Assembly (NCBI GenBank): GCA_014871385.1
Contig: CM026426.1
Span: forward strand, 38,781,799-38,845,798
Direction: 5' to 3'
DNA length: 64,000 nt
Source: Ceratodon purpureus
Lineage: Eukaryota; Streptophyta; Bryopsida; Pseudoditrichales; Ditrichaceae
In this document: positions 33,771 to 44,879 of the stretch, piece after piece
Numbering within the stretch: position 1 is the first letter of the stretch
Layout of the letters: each line of letters begins with the position of its first letter
Position numbers and translations under genes: made by a program
The notes under the pieces: model-generated
Databases searched by the model: none
Told to the model about the DNA's origin: nothing
Seen by the model: the letters and a program-made list of their open reading frames with translations, nothing else

Positions 33771-33899
33771 TAAAAAGGAAATTTAGGTTTAAGTTTTTGT
33801 AGTCTCTTGTTCCCATCTTAGAATCCAAGACAGTAAGTTCTATTAATTTTGTATTGGATTCTAAATTTTTTAATTTAAATGATGAGATTCAATTGCCTT

Positions 33900-34230
33900 A
33901 TCTCCATAGCTCACTTATACACTTTTTGATGAAGATTCTAGTGTTTATGATCATTGTTTATTACTTGATCCTTTTCTTGAGAATTTAGCCAATTATATGC
34001 CGGTATATAAAAAGGGCAAAAGTAAAAGGCCTTTTGAGAGAAGTGCTTGTATTTTGGTTAAAATGATAAATGTTAAAGTAAAGGATAAAAATAACAATGG
34101 ACAATTGTCAAGATTTCAATTGCTACATGAGTGTGAATACACTTATGGAGATGCTCTTGGAGTGACAAAGAAAGATGCTTGGTAGGTGTATTATGATCCA
34201 CCTAAACCTAGAATCTTGAATGCTCTAAGT
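33900..34230 (+). CDS. Hypothetical fragment downstream of the zinc knuckle
   Basis: The frame reads SVYDHCLLLDPFLENLANYM, then KRPFERSACILVKMINVKVK and LGVTKKDAW. It may be part of the same old element or of a neighbouring gene. Not recognised; no homologous copy elsewhere in the window. Confidence 0.25.
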
Positions 34231-35260
34231 TGATTACCGTCGGAAGAGTCCAGCCCTGCGTTGCACTACTACCTATATGATCCCAAGGGTTAGGCCCATC
34301 CGCCATCCGCTTAAGCAAATCGTGTAAAACCGTTTCACACGCAACGACCTCAAATGAATCTCCCATACCTTTAGACAACTCCCTAGCAAGTACACGCTTA
34401 AGTTCCAAAGAAATGATTGAGCTTATACAACTTCAAGGACGTCTGCTAAGGTTTATATAGATTGTTGCTTGACACTTAAGCTAGGAATGGCCTTATGTAA
34501 AGACCGAGAATTCTTTGACCAAGACAAGCAGTCTGATTTGGTATACATCTTGGTTTCAGGTACTCCATTATTGTACACGAACTCTGAAATATTCCACGAA
34601 CTTTTAAGACCATTTCTTTTTGTTTGTTTCGAGTTTTCTTATTCCTAGAATTCTCTATATTATCTAAGAACATCATGCTGGAATACTCGTATCTAGATCC
34701 AATAAGGGACCAAATCTAAAGGATTTAATGCATGACGTCATCATGACATCAGCCCCAATTTGTACCTCAATAAACAAACGTAAGAAATTATTACCAGCAA
34801 TAACCCTGAATTCCACGGTAATATACTCTTTTCCTAAAAATAAGTAACAAAATCATGCCTTATTTTAGTAATTTTCTACGGTTATAGGGTCCACTTTGCT
34901 TTTGAAAATTTGGCTAATTGTCATTTCTGTGCTCTCCATTCTATGCTCTCCGCTCTCCGCTCACATACAAACTTTCCCCGCGGTATGCTGTGGCGCTGGT
35001 CGCCTGCCGTGCTCCTCCGCTGTTCTCCCTTATCCCTGCCTTTGCGAAACTGCTCTCCACCTGCAGTCGGTGGGTTGTGGTGCCGAGCTGATGTCCCGCT
35101 GCTCCTCCATTCCAAACCCTCCTTCTCGTGTCACTGTGGTGCTCTTCTTGCTCCCGGTGACTTGCGGTGCTGGGCTAATGCCGTGGTCACACGCTGTGTC
35201 CTTCTATCCCCGCCTTAATGGAGCTTCGCTTCTCCTGCTCTCGGTGGATACCGGGCTCTC
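34231..35260. other. Spacer
   Basis: A short minus-strand frame at 34408-34208 (ELKRVLARELSKGMGDSFEV) may be a gene remnant. From 34900 to 35260 the sequence is C/T-rich with CTCTCCGCTCTCC words. No other feature is supported. Confidence 0.35.
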
Positions 35261-35860
35261 CTCCTCCTTATCCTTCAGCAAGCCATAAAACAGGTAGAGG
35301 TGGTAGAGAAAAGGGGTGATTGGGGTCGGCTTCTTTCCGATCAAGGGCACCATTTTCTGCACGGTTTCCGCTATGAGTGCAGCCCAATTCACCGGACGCT
35401 CCTTAGTGTACGCTCCGAGGATGGTGTTTTCGACCGTGATGGTGACCTGTTCCGGTTTCAACGGATACAGGATCGGAACGAGGAAGGCTAGGACCTGTCT
35501 CTGTCTCCTATCCTTGCAGGCGTCTATCACGTATCCATTGTTCTTATGGATCTTCCCGTGGAACCTATTCTGTATGTACTTATCCGTCCGGGTTGCCCAA
35601 AGGAGTCCGTTCCGCTCGAAGTCGTAAACTTCCGCCCACCTTTCCGCACTCCACAGCGTGGGCTTGGCCCGGATTGTATTGTCCCATCTATTGACCGGTC
35701 CTTCCAGGATCTCCATCACCATTGCCTCATCCTTCAGCAACCAAGGCCGTGACAACAAACCCTCGCACCTCATCCGGGTGAGATCGTCAATCAACTCGTT
35801 CATCGCCGACTCTTTCTCCGGAGTGGCGGGGCTAAGAACTCTACACTGAACGTGCGACAT
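35261..35860 (-). pseudogene. LTR-borne ORF of LTR-B (N-terminal part)
   Basis: From the ATG at 35860 the frame follows the LTR-C and LTR-D proteins: CRVLSP near the start, RWDNTIR near residue 60, W-x-E-x-YDF, then DRRQRQVLAFLVPILYPLKP near residue 115 and TPFLYHLY near residue 195. It stops being similar where the LTR is cut. Same protein family as 41-43 kb and 45-47 kb. Confidence 0.6.
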
Positions 35861-36010
35861 TGCTACGCCTTACTTCTCTCCCTTTACAATCCGACAGCAA
35901 GAAACCCGGCAATCCAACTGCCAGTGAATCGGAAAAGACAAGACACCTCACCGCTCTTTCACTCTCTACTACCAGTCCGCAAAAAGGATCTCCAAATTCT
36001 AACACTCCCA

Positions 36011-36020
36011 CTTAAATACC
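36011..36020 (-). promoter_or_regulatory. TATA box of the LTR-B ORF
   Basis: GGTATTTAAG on the minus strand lies about 155 bp before the ATG at 35860, the same spacing as in LTR-C and LTR-D. Confidence 0.5.
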
Positions 36021-36210
36021 CAGAGCATCATAAAGGCTAAGGCGGCGCGTAATTGCAGCCGCCACCGTACCGAGCTCGGCACCTATCCGAGTTATGATGA
36101 CTTCCGCGTTGTTTCGGATCCTAGACGCGGTTACAGTAACGGTCAGTTCTCGGATCGTCGACCCGTTCCGAGTTTTTCTCTTTCGAGTTCTGGGATCAAG
36201 GTTCCTAGAA

Positions 36211-36950
36211 GGGGGAGAGCACAATAAAGTGGACCACAATGTGCAATATGTGATCACTAAGAAGTGAATATGAAGTGTGCTGTTTTTTAAAGCTCAAAGC
36301 TGATTTTGAGCATTCTGGTGAAGTTTTTGAGCATTTTAGTCACTTTCTAGGGTGTCGTAAGGTATCTTATACGCATCTTCATGAAAAGAACATCCTCAAT
36401 TGAAACTAAATTTGACCACTAGTTCTAAATCATGAAAATGAACTTTTCCGAAGTCTTGATTTCTTCATTTGGTGCGCACTATTGTCTTTAGAGGATGTTT
36501 TTTCCAATTTAAAAAACAATGTTCGGTGAAAAAAAACTCACAAAAAGTACTGCCAAAGTGACCCTCCCAAAATACATCCTAGATATACTTCTCGTTCGTC
36601 CACACTTTCGAACGAAGTGGATGGTGCCCATTTCCACGACCACAATTCACGAACGGAGCGCACCATCCGCTCGAAAGTGTTTTCTGACAAGGTTTGCACT
36701 CTTTTCTAGCCACTTTTTCAAATGACTGCATTCACTTTGTCGCACTTTGAGGTACTCGTAGGGCATCGTAAACACCTTACCTTCTTATGCAAATTTCTAG
36801 GACTCAAGATGACCGAGTCTATTTTCTATATCTCATCCCGCTTTCAACATATCAAAAACTTATATGGCACTTTTCTTAGTGTTTACAACAATGGCTGAAA
36901 TTGGCAATGAGCTAAGCACTTTTGTGGTCCACTTTATTGTGCTTCCCCCC
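36211..36950. mobile_element. 740-bp TIR element inserted in LTR-B
   Basis: The left end GGGGGAGAGCACAATAAAGT and the right end, reverse-complemented, GGGGGGAAGCACAATAAAGT continue into the shared GGACCACAA, an inverted repeat of about 28 bp. The surrounding sequence matches intact LTR copies, which shows it is an insertion. No clear target duplication was found; TTA/TTC at the borders would hint at a PIF/Harbinger type but do not match each other. Inside, arms at about 36602-36627 and 36659-36680 (ACACTTTCGA ... TCGAAAGTGT) form a second inverted repeat. No coding frame. Confidence 0.7.
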
Positions 36951-37128
36951 ATAATACTTCCGGCGTTAACTGTTTTAAGGTTCCTGGAGTATCCGGTTTG
37001 TGCTAACCCTTAATGCGGCTAGTGCCTAGCTAGTTTTTACCTAATTAACCAAAAAAATTGAAAATTTAATGAGATTCTAACTCCAGATGGGGCTTTTCGG
37101 GTTTATTCTGAGTTTCTCGGATCCCACA

Positions 37129-40073
37129 GCGTAAGATGTAACCATATGTAATTCACATATGTAATTTTTTAGGGTTTGAAGCCTTCCCTGCGGTTCAGGG
37201 TTTGAAGGCTTGTCTTTCCACCTCCAAAGACTCTTGTGACCAGGATAGCGGGTACCCAAGGTGAATGAGAGAATTAGGCATTTGGCGTCGTTGGTCGGGA
37301 GGTGGATTGGCTATTTGACAATGTGGGCAAGATCTGACGTGAGGATTTCGTTGGGCTGGTTGTATTAAATTGCTTCCGATGGTTTGGAGGGCCTTGTTTT
37401 CGAGGTCTCTTTGGCTGATTTGCAGCAGGACGAGGACCAGGCTTTCCGCATGATCAAGCTGCAGGCTAAGGATGTGCAAGGCAAGAATGTCCGTCACCAA
37501 CTTCTGGATGAGTTGCATTGCATATTTTCAATGAGGGTTTAGGATAGGGCAGCGTGGAAGTCAAGGATGTGCGAGAAGATTGACTTATGTATTAATTGTG
37601 GATTGAATCCTGTAATTTTTTATATTGAGATACTTTTTCAGCAAAAACATATAGCAAGAGATGATGGAGTTGGTGGTCTTTGGCTGGTTGTGTTCACGTA
37701 GGTTAGAGGTTGTTTGAGGTTAAGTCGTGGTAGTTTGGCTTTTTTTGAAGAGCGATGGATCCTTCACGGCGGCAGGCAAGAGGCTATGCGATGTAACGGT
37801 GTTTGTGCAAGAGCAGCCGTAGCAAGAGCGTGAACATGTACAAGGGTTGCGTTTGAGATAAGTGCACAAAATTGGATGTTATTTCCAAGGTTTAGGGTTG
37901 TTGGGTCCGCTCCATGGCATTGAGAGAGAGTTTGTTTTTGTTTCATTGGATTGTTTATTGGTTTACATTATTGCAATGTGGGCTAATGATGGCTTACGAG
38001 GACTCGTTAGCTCATGATTTAGGGGAAGAATTGAAGTTGCCGATCACTCACAAGCCTGTGGATTCCTTCGTCACTAGGGCAGGCTGACTCTCCAGCACTT
38101 CAGATACAGCTTCTAGACTTCAAGATCAAGGAGCCGCAACAAGTTTACTACTGCTCGCAAGAATACTACCTCAGCAAGTGACGACTCTAACGATTTGTTT
38201 TGGTCCTGTGAGGTGAATTTACTTCATGAACAAATATTGCCTAAGTTATTTGATTTCTGCTAATACATTACAATTACAGCTCCTTACTTCACTTGTTCAT
38301 AACATATCATATCAACCCTGGTTCTGACGATGCAAGGAGCCATGCTGAGATGCCCAAGTGCAATTGACATGAATAATCGCAAGGAGACTAGCATGACTTT
38401 GAGGTCGTGAGGAAGCGCTAGCAGTTGAGATGCTTATCCGCCCAACCCGACTGCACTCCATGAGAATCGGTTTGTGAATTCTTGGTGAATTTGGATGTTT
38501 AGAATGTGTGGGTTTTGCTATTTGTGATTGTGTATGGGGTTGTGTCGAGGGTTTGTATGATGAGGTCAAATGAAGTGTTTGTGTATTGATTTGGTGTATC
38601 TGAGATTCTTGGGGGGAGAGTTTTGTTTAGGATTGTAGATTTGGTTTGAATGGTAGTATCAAGCAAAACACTAATGGTTGGTATTGTAACAGGTTGAATA
38701 GTGCATCTTGAGAGTGAGAAGATCCGGAGTACATCTTGAGACTGAGAAGATTTGGAGTACATAGGTGAAATAGTAAATTTAGATATGTTGTAGATTAGAC
38801 GTTTTAGAGTGAAATTTATGCCCTAAGCTTATATTGAAATCTACATCCTGAGGTAATGCTATGTCAGAGAGCCCGGTCATATGCTGACTCATCATCATAG
38901 TCATCAGCAAGTCCACGTTGGACGCATACGTGGAGGACCTGGATTTCTACTTTTTGAAATCAAGTAAAATCTTTTCTCTACGTTCGAATCAACATGTCCG
39001 ATTCAATAGACAGAATCAACTATCTTCTCTTTCCGAGCACTTAATTCCATGTGGAATTCTCTAGTTATTGCCACCTAAACATGCATGGTGAAGGACGATC
39101 ACGTTCTCCATTTACAAAAGAAATACCATTACAGCTCAATCAGACACAGTAATAGACAATTCACATAGCTAGTACCTCGGAGGACTAAGGAACTTAAACA
39201 TAACGTCCTTTGAAAGCCCATCCTACCATACATAATAATGTATTTTGAAATTGGCATTACTTCAGACAACAACACATACGACCATTGCCAGCTTTAGTCC
39301 GTATAAATGAACGACTGAAAGGGCCAGAATTGTATGAAATGACGTTCTATGCATGAAGTTACATTACAGTCGCACACTCTAGTTTGACAACGTCTAGAAA
39401 TATAATCCAGAATCATTGATAGTGTAATTCCAAATCTCGGAGTGAATCTTGAAACCATTATCTCTTCTTGTTTACATACGTGACATTCCGCCTGCCTAAA
39501 GTCGCAGTGAGTGCTAATTAATTCCCATGGAATAACCGTTTCCAGAGCGTAACATTCACCCTAAAATTTGTAGGACTGAAGTGGCAGCAGTTCTAAGTAT
39601 GGAATTCTGAGCCTCTTCACATTGGCTCCAAGAATACAGAACAGTATTAACATCCGTCACAGAATGATCATACGAAAAATGTACAAATCATGCCGGTCTG
39701 ACCTCAACCACTATGCCCACCTAATTACTACAATAAGAATAATGAACAATTGACGAACAATATCGCATATGTGGTGTCCTCGATACATTCAATACGTGGA
39801 CTCCTGACCTTAATTACTGACATCCCGCTTCATCCTAACCCACGTTTATCTATGCGATACAAAGCATGAATGAATATAATTTTAAATTTCAAAAACCTAA
39901 AGGTAAACGAGGCTCCAAAAATCATTATGATTTCTGGAGGTCTTCATATTCCCTAGAATTGCCTATATTTGTGAAATTGTTCACAAAGATCACATTATCG
40001 CATTCAACGACAAGGTTATTTTATGATGTAACAAATTGCATATGACGTAAAATAAACATATGAAATTTATTAC
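37129..40073. other. Spacer, probably partly intron or remains of CACTA-3
   Basis: No frame is convincing. The words AGGGTTTGAAG (37175 and 37198) are a local duplication. The stretch next to 40073 follows a TNP2 splice donor on the minus strand, so the first part to its left should be intron of CACTA-3, but the next TNP2 exon (with an LDxMH motif) was not found. Confidence 0.4.
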
Positions 40074-40390
40074 CTCCCAATATGGTAGACAAAATTGACC
40101 AGTGACTCTTTAATTCCAGTTCGACAAACGGGGTCGTTTACCGGTCGTCTGTCATCCTGTAACAACCACCTCTGTTGCCCTTCGCCTGCCGCCTTTGCTT
40201 GGAATCCTGTTATGGGAGGGGGCGGTGCTCGGTGTTCAGATGACTCAAAATTCGTGGTGTCATCTTGGAGCGGGTGGCCATCGAACAACCACCGTTGCGC
40301 ACAATTAGAGAAGACATTTTTATGAAGAACCGTTGACCTCTGGGATCGGAATTCTTCTCCACAGACTATACAACCCACAAAACCTTTGGT
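40074..40390 (-). pseudogene. CACTA-3 TNP2 transposase fragment, part 2
   Basis: Directly left of the solo LTR, the minus strand reads TKGFVGCIVCGEEFRS, then RWLFDGHPLQDD, which matches the part of TNP2 proteins that follows the NDFPAYG motif (KGxxACPxC, then a RRFLPxxHP-like segment). The exon ends with TACCATATTGGGAG|GTAATA, base for base almost the same exon end as in CACTA-2 (59551-59563), where the protein reads LPYWE. Between these points the frame shifts once, so the gene is decayed. The upstream part of the domain continues at 44355-44052 beyond the inserted LTR. Confidence 0.7.
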
Positions 40391-40753
40391 CATTGTGTGG
40401 GATACGAGAAACTCAGAATAAACCGGATAAACCCCAACCGGTGTTAGGATTCAAATAATTTTTCATTTTTTGGTTAAATAGGTAAAAACTAGCTAGATAC
40501 TAGCCGCATTAAGAGTTAGTACAAACCGGATGCTCCAAAACCTTAAATCTGTTAACACAGGAGATGTTCTCAGATCTTAATCCCGGAACTCTGAAGAGAA
40601 AACTCGGATCGGGTTGACGTTCCAAGAACTGACCGTTACTGGTACCGCGTTCGGGATCCGAAACAACGCGGAAGTCATCATGACTCGGATAACGCTGAGC
40701 TCGATACGGTGGCGGCTGCAATTACACGCCGCCGCGGCGTTTATGATTCCCTG

Positions 40754-40763
40754 ATTATATAGG
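40754..40763 (+). promoter_or_regulatory. TATA box of the LTR-C ORF
   Basis: ATTATATAGG lies about 155 bp before the ATG at 40915. A GC-rich stretch with the CCGCCGC word lies just upstream, and the leader GTGTTAGGGTTTGGAGTTCC is conserved in LTR-D. Confidence 0.6.
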
Positions 40764-40914
40764 CGGGAGTGTTAGGGTTTGGAGTTCCTTTTTGCGGACT
40801 GGGAGTAGAGAGTGAAAGAGCGGTGAGGTGTTTTTGTCTTTTCCGATTTACTAGCAGTTGGATTGCCGGGTTTCTTGCTGTCGGTTCGCAAAGGGAGAGA
40901 AGTGAGACGTAGCT

Positions 40915-43125
40915 ATGGCGCCCGTTCAGTGTAGAGTTCTCAGCCCCTCAGTTCCGAGGGTTGAGCGGGAAATGAACGAGTTGGTTGACGATCTCACCGG
41001 AATGAGGTGCAAGGGGTTGCTTACACGACCTTGGTTGCTGAGGGATGAGGTGATGGTAATGGAAATCCTAGAAGGGCCGGATAATAGGTGGGATAACACA
41101 ATCCGAGGCTGACCTACTCAGTGGAGCGCGGAAGTATGGGCCGAGTGTTACGACTTCGTGCACGAAGGACACCTTTGGGCAACCCGAACGGAGAAGTACG
41201 TGCAGAATAGGTTCCACGTGAAGATCCATCAGAACGGGAAGAACGGATTCGTGATAGACGCCTATAAGGATAGGAGACAGAGACAGGTATTAGCCTTCCT
41301 CGTTCCAATCCTGTATCCGTTGAAACCGGAACAGGTCACCATCACGGTCGGAAACACCATCTTCGGAGCGTACACGGGTCAGCGTCCGGTAAACAGGGCT
41401 GCACTCATGGCGGAAACTGTGTAGAAGTTGGTGCCCACGATCGGAAAGAAGCCAACTCTGATCACCCCTTTCCTCTATCACCTCTACCATTCCGGTGGCT
41501 TGCTGATCGATCACAAGGGAGAGAAGTACACGATCGGGAAGAATCTCCTCACCTTCGAGGAGGTTCCGGCGGGGTTTGAGGTAGAGCATCACGAGGATGA
41601 CTTGGATACGGCGTCCACGGAAGGGGGAGAGGACACGAAGATAATTCCGAATCCCACCCCGACGAAGGCCCATTCCAAGTCACGATTGGAACGAGCCACA
41701 TTGCAAGACGTGGAACCTTCCACGGCCCAAGATGACACGGCACGGAAAGAGGTCAGTTCCGAGCGAGGGTTTCCGGTTGACCCGTTCCAATCACTTAGGG
41801 AAGGAACTCATCAGGCCCAGGCCACTTACAAGTGGATCGAGTCACTGTTCCGGAGGGTCTGCACATCACTAGGAGGCTGTGCACCAAAGGAGGTTATCCA
41901 GGAGGTCGAGCTTCTGAAGGATGCACCAAAGTTACGGGGCGAGAAGCAGCGGCTGGAGCTTCAGATCAAGGAACTTACCTCGGAACTGGCAACGAAGAGC
42001 GAGGAGATCCGTAAATTCCACGTCAAACAGGAGGAGACCTTGGATGAGATCCGGAAGTTGGTGGGAGTTTCGAGCGATGTAGTCAACAAGGCCCGGTTGT
42101 TCGATGAGAACGTGATGGAGTCGGCTCACTTGCAAGATCGAGAGAGGATCATCACGATCATGTCCAAATTTGAGTTCTCGATGAGCAAGACTTTGAAGAT
42201 GATGAAGAAGCTGCTCAACCCAGGAACCGGAAGTCCCAGCGTCGGAATGAGATTTCCCGGATCTGCCTCTCGGACAGTGGTAGGGGAATCTCGTGGGGCG
42301 GAGTTCAGGACCCCACAGGAGCGACATCTCCGGTTTGAGGAGGAGAGGGCTATTGATTTGGACATTTTTGCACCGGCTCGGACGATCGCGGATCTGATAC
42401 GAGAGCATGTGGCCAAGGAGGCGTCACCCGGAGTCAGTGTTGCTCATCAAAGCTGCGCGATTTACACTGGGCAGGCATAGGTTGCGGGAACCACAGTCAC
42501 CGTGAGGCAATCCGAGGAACAAACAGTTACGGAAGAGGTGACCCGGACCACGCAACCAATCGTTTCCCCAACGGTAGGGCCAGCTTTGATTATTCGAGTT
42601 CATCAAGGAGAGGTAGCCGAGAGCAAATGGAGGAGATCCTTTTCACCACCCGAACATACCCAAGTGACTCAGGAGGGGACACTCACTCCTTCACCCACGG
42701 CCCGGACCAAGACTGTGACTCCGACTTCGACCGTAATGCCCGTCGCGGAATCTCCAGCTGATTCTTCTGGTGCTAAGCGGGTTCTGAGGAAGAGACAGGA
42801 TCCCGAGGAGAAGGGAACGATTGAGATTTCTGGATCTGACTCGGATACCTATGGGAGTTCTCCGGTAGGGACAGCCGGAACTGAGACCCGGACCCCGACA
42901 TCCGGAACTCCTCCCTCGAGGGTTATCTCCAAGTCTCCCAAGTTTCCCAAGACCCGGGTTGTTATCCGATCTTCCTTGGACACCAAGTAGAAGGGGACAA
43001 AGGAAGAACGGAGTGTTGGACGTCATGCGGATTGTGCAGGGAAGGTAGGAGGATCCAAGCCACGAACGACCCGGTCGAAGGGGAAGGAGAAGGAGCAGGA
43101 GAGCCACAAGAAGACAAAAATAGGA
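40915..43125 (+). pseudogene. LTR-borne ORF of LTR-C
   Basis: The protein pattern runs in this order: CRVLSP start, a helical segment with RCKGLL, RWDNTIRG, a W-x-YDF segment, DRRQRQVLAFLVPILYPLKP, VTITVGNTIFGAYTGQRPVN, TPFLYHLY near residue 200, an acidic linker, a long coiled coil (KEVIQEVELLKDAPKLRGEK onward, 41880-42180), then a P/S/T-rich tail with repeated PTPT-like words and a basic end. The N-terminal half resembles plant transposon-associated domains (Transposase_32 type); the coiled coil suggests self-association. Role in the element unknown. Broken. Confidence 0.6.
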
Positions 43126-43290
43126 TAGATTCCTCGCCCTGCAACTGCCAGTCACTTTCCGGAATTATAGGAGTAGGTATCGGACCGGCGAGATCCAGAT
43201 TAACTATAAAGTAGGATTCTAGGTAGATGATTAGGAATTAGGGTTTTTGATTGAACTTTTGGCGCCGCCGCTTTTGTGAAAGCCCCTGCT

Positions 43291-43300
43291 TACTTAAAAG
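43291..43300 (+). promoter_or_regulatory. Second TATA-like box of LTR-C (genomic transcript)
   Basis: TACTTAAAAG sits in a strongly conserved block (GAAAGCCCCTGCT before, GGGGAAGGCGATGCA after) and is followed 30-60 bp later by a T-rich region with ATATTCCGTATCAGTAAAG. The same block occurs in LTR-D (47247) and, inverted, in LTR-E (49441). I infer it starts the full-length RNA. Confidence 0.5.
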
Positions 43301-44051
43301 GGGAAGGCGATGCAACTGGGTCTTCGTTTCGCATGTTTTCTTCCTATATTCCGTATCAGTAAAGTATTCGTGTTTTGCAAGTACTGTGCGTGGTTTCTAG
43401 CTAAGTGTGAATGATCCGAGAGGGTGTTGAGAGTTCCGCTATGGTTTGGATAGGAAGGTGATGGAAGTTGTGACGAGACCCGAATTGGAATGGTACTGAG
43501 ATTGAGCGGAAAGATTGAGCGGGTCGTCATAGGAGTTGAAGCCTAACTGTTCTGTTCCCACTTCAGCCTCACGCGGAATAACCGTCGCTAGGGTCGAAGC
43601 GGATCGAGGGGTACTTGATCGGGCTCCCTGAACTTCTGAAGAGGTTTCGCACTCTGTGAAAGGGGGATTCGGAAAGTGGTATGGGTCACCTAGGGATAAC
43701 CGGATCTTGGTTCTTTCAGATCTGGATCCGTTTGTCGTTGTAGTCTCACGGATCGGAAGTGGCCGCGTGTGTGACCTCCTGGCCAGAGTGTTCTAAGTCA
43801 GTTGTGAAGTAGCATCCTTTCCGAGACGTTGGGGTTTATTGACTAAACACCGGAGGTAACAGAGAAGAGTAGAAGAGTTACGTTTCGAAATTACTATCCG
43901 AGCAGTGAGGAGGCTCGGAACAATTGTAAGTAACTACCTGACAAAGCACTATTGAATCCCTGGACAATACTTGGAACCGAGTTGACAATACAAGAGTTTA
44001 CGCTTGTTTTGAGTGTTATTCAGATGTTAAGTGAGTTTCCATGTTCCGACA

Positions 44052-44355
44052 CATTGAACCGGCCATCTCACATAGGCCGGATAATCACCCACTGTGCAAA
44101 TGATCATTGCCTTCATCACAAAGTGGAACAATCTCCTGTAGTTTGATGCATCCATGCAGTAAATTTTGTCAGTCCACAACTCCAACACTTCATCAATCAA
44201 TGGATCAAGATAAACTTTGAATTGTTATTTGGTGAGGGACTTTGAGCCTGGAATTAGAATAGCTAGCATCACAAAGTATTTCTTTGTTGACAGCCACGCA
44301 GGTATACTGTAATTCAACAGTAGCACTGGCCTTAGGGAGTAGACACTGCGCTTGT
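44052..44355 (-). pseudogene. CACTA-3 TNP2 transposase fragment, part 1
   Basis: On the minus strand from 44355 the frame reads YSIPAWLSTKKYFVMLAILI, then PGSKS, then VYLDPLIDEVLELWTD, then FHFVMKAMIICTVGDYPAY. This matches the TNP2 core in order: NLPPW, LSLLIPG, the V-Y-L-x-PLI-x-EL-x-LW motif, and the LRA-x-x-x-T-x-NDFPAYG motif; the acidic residues of the PLIDE segment are kept. One in-frame TAA lies after PGSKS. It was cut on the left by LTR-C and on the right by LTR-D. The gene runs on the minus strand, opposite to both LTRs. Confidence 0.8.
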
Positions 44356-44720
44356 TGTGGGATCCGAGAAACTCAGAATAAACCGGAAAAGCCTCATCCG
44401 GAGTTAGTATTCCAATAATTTTTCATTTTTTCGGTTAATTAGGTAAAAACTAGCTAGACACTAGCTGTATTAGGAGTTAACACAAACCGGATACTCCAGA
44501 AACCTTAAAACAGTTAACGTAGGAAGTATTCTCGGAACCTGGGTTCCGAAAACTCGGAAGAGAAAACACGGAACGGGTGGACGATCCGAGTACTGACCGT
44601 TACTGTAACCGCGTCAAGGATCCGAAACGACGCGGAAGTCATCATGACCCGGATAGGCGTCTAGCCCGGTACGGTGGCGCCTGCAATTATAGGCCGCCGC
44701 AGCGTTTATGATGCCTGGGG

Positions 44721-44728
44721 TATATAAG
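44721..44728 (+). promoter_or_regulatory. TATA box of the LTR-D ORF
   Basis: TATATAAG, the best TATA of the set, lies about 155 bp before the ATG at 44880. Confidence 0.65.
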
Positions 44729-44879
44729 CGAGGGTGTTAGGGTTTGGAGTTCCTTTTTGCGGACTGGGAGTAGAGAGTGAAAGTGCGGTGAGGTGTTTTT
44801 GTCTTTTCCGATTCACCGGCAGTTGGATTGCCGGGTTTCTTGCTGTCGGATCGTAGAGGGAGAGAAGTAAGGCGTAGCA

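Larger units (their letters stand above)
35261..37128 (-). mobile_element. Long-LTR fossil, copy LTR-B (partial)
   Basis: On the minus strand it starts at 37128 with TGTGGGATCCGAGAAACTCA, the same start as LTR-C (40396) and LTR-D (44356), and follows them through the promoter region into the coding frame. Similarity ends abruptly near 35261, so only the left half of the LTR remains. A 740-bp TIR element is inserted at 36211-36950. The copy is broken. Confidence 0.8.
40396..44051 (+). mobile_element. Solo LTR, copy LTR-C (3,656 bp)
   Basis: It starts TGTGGGATACGAG and ends GTTCCGACA, with CATTG on both sides (40391-40395 and 44052-44056), a 5-bp target duplication. No internal region is present, so this is a solo LTR left by recombination between two LTRs, or a single-LTR insertion. 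It is unusually long and contains a coding frame and two TATA-like boxes. The frame is broken in about three places. By eye it is roughly 85-90% identical to LTR-D, so it is older than the D/E pair. Confidence 0.88.

Noticed and set aside
34896-35288. 130-codon plus-strand frame with cysteines and leucines
   Set aside because: Lies in a C/T-rich low-complexity stretch and overlaps LTR-B in antisense; no recognisable domain.
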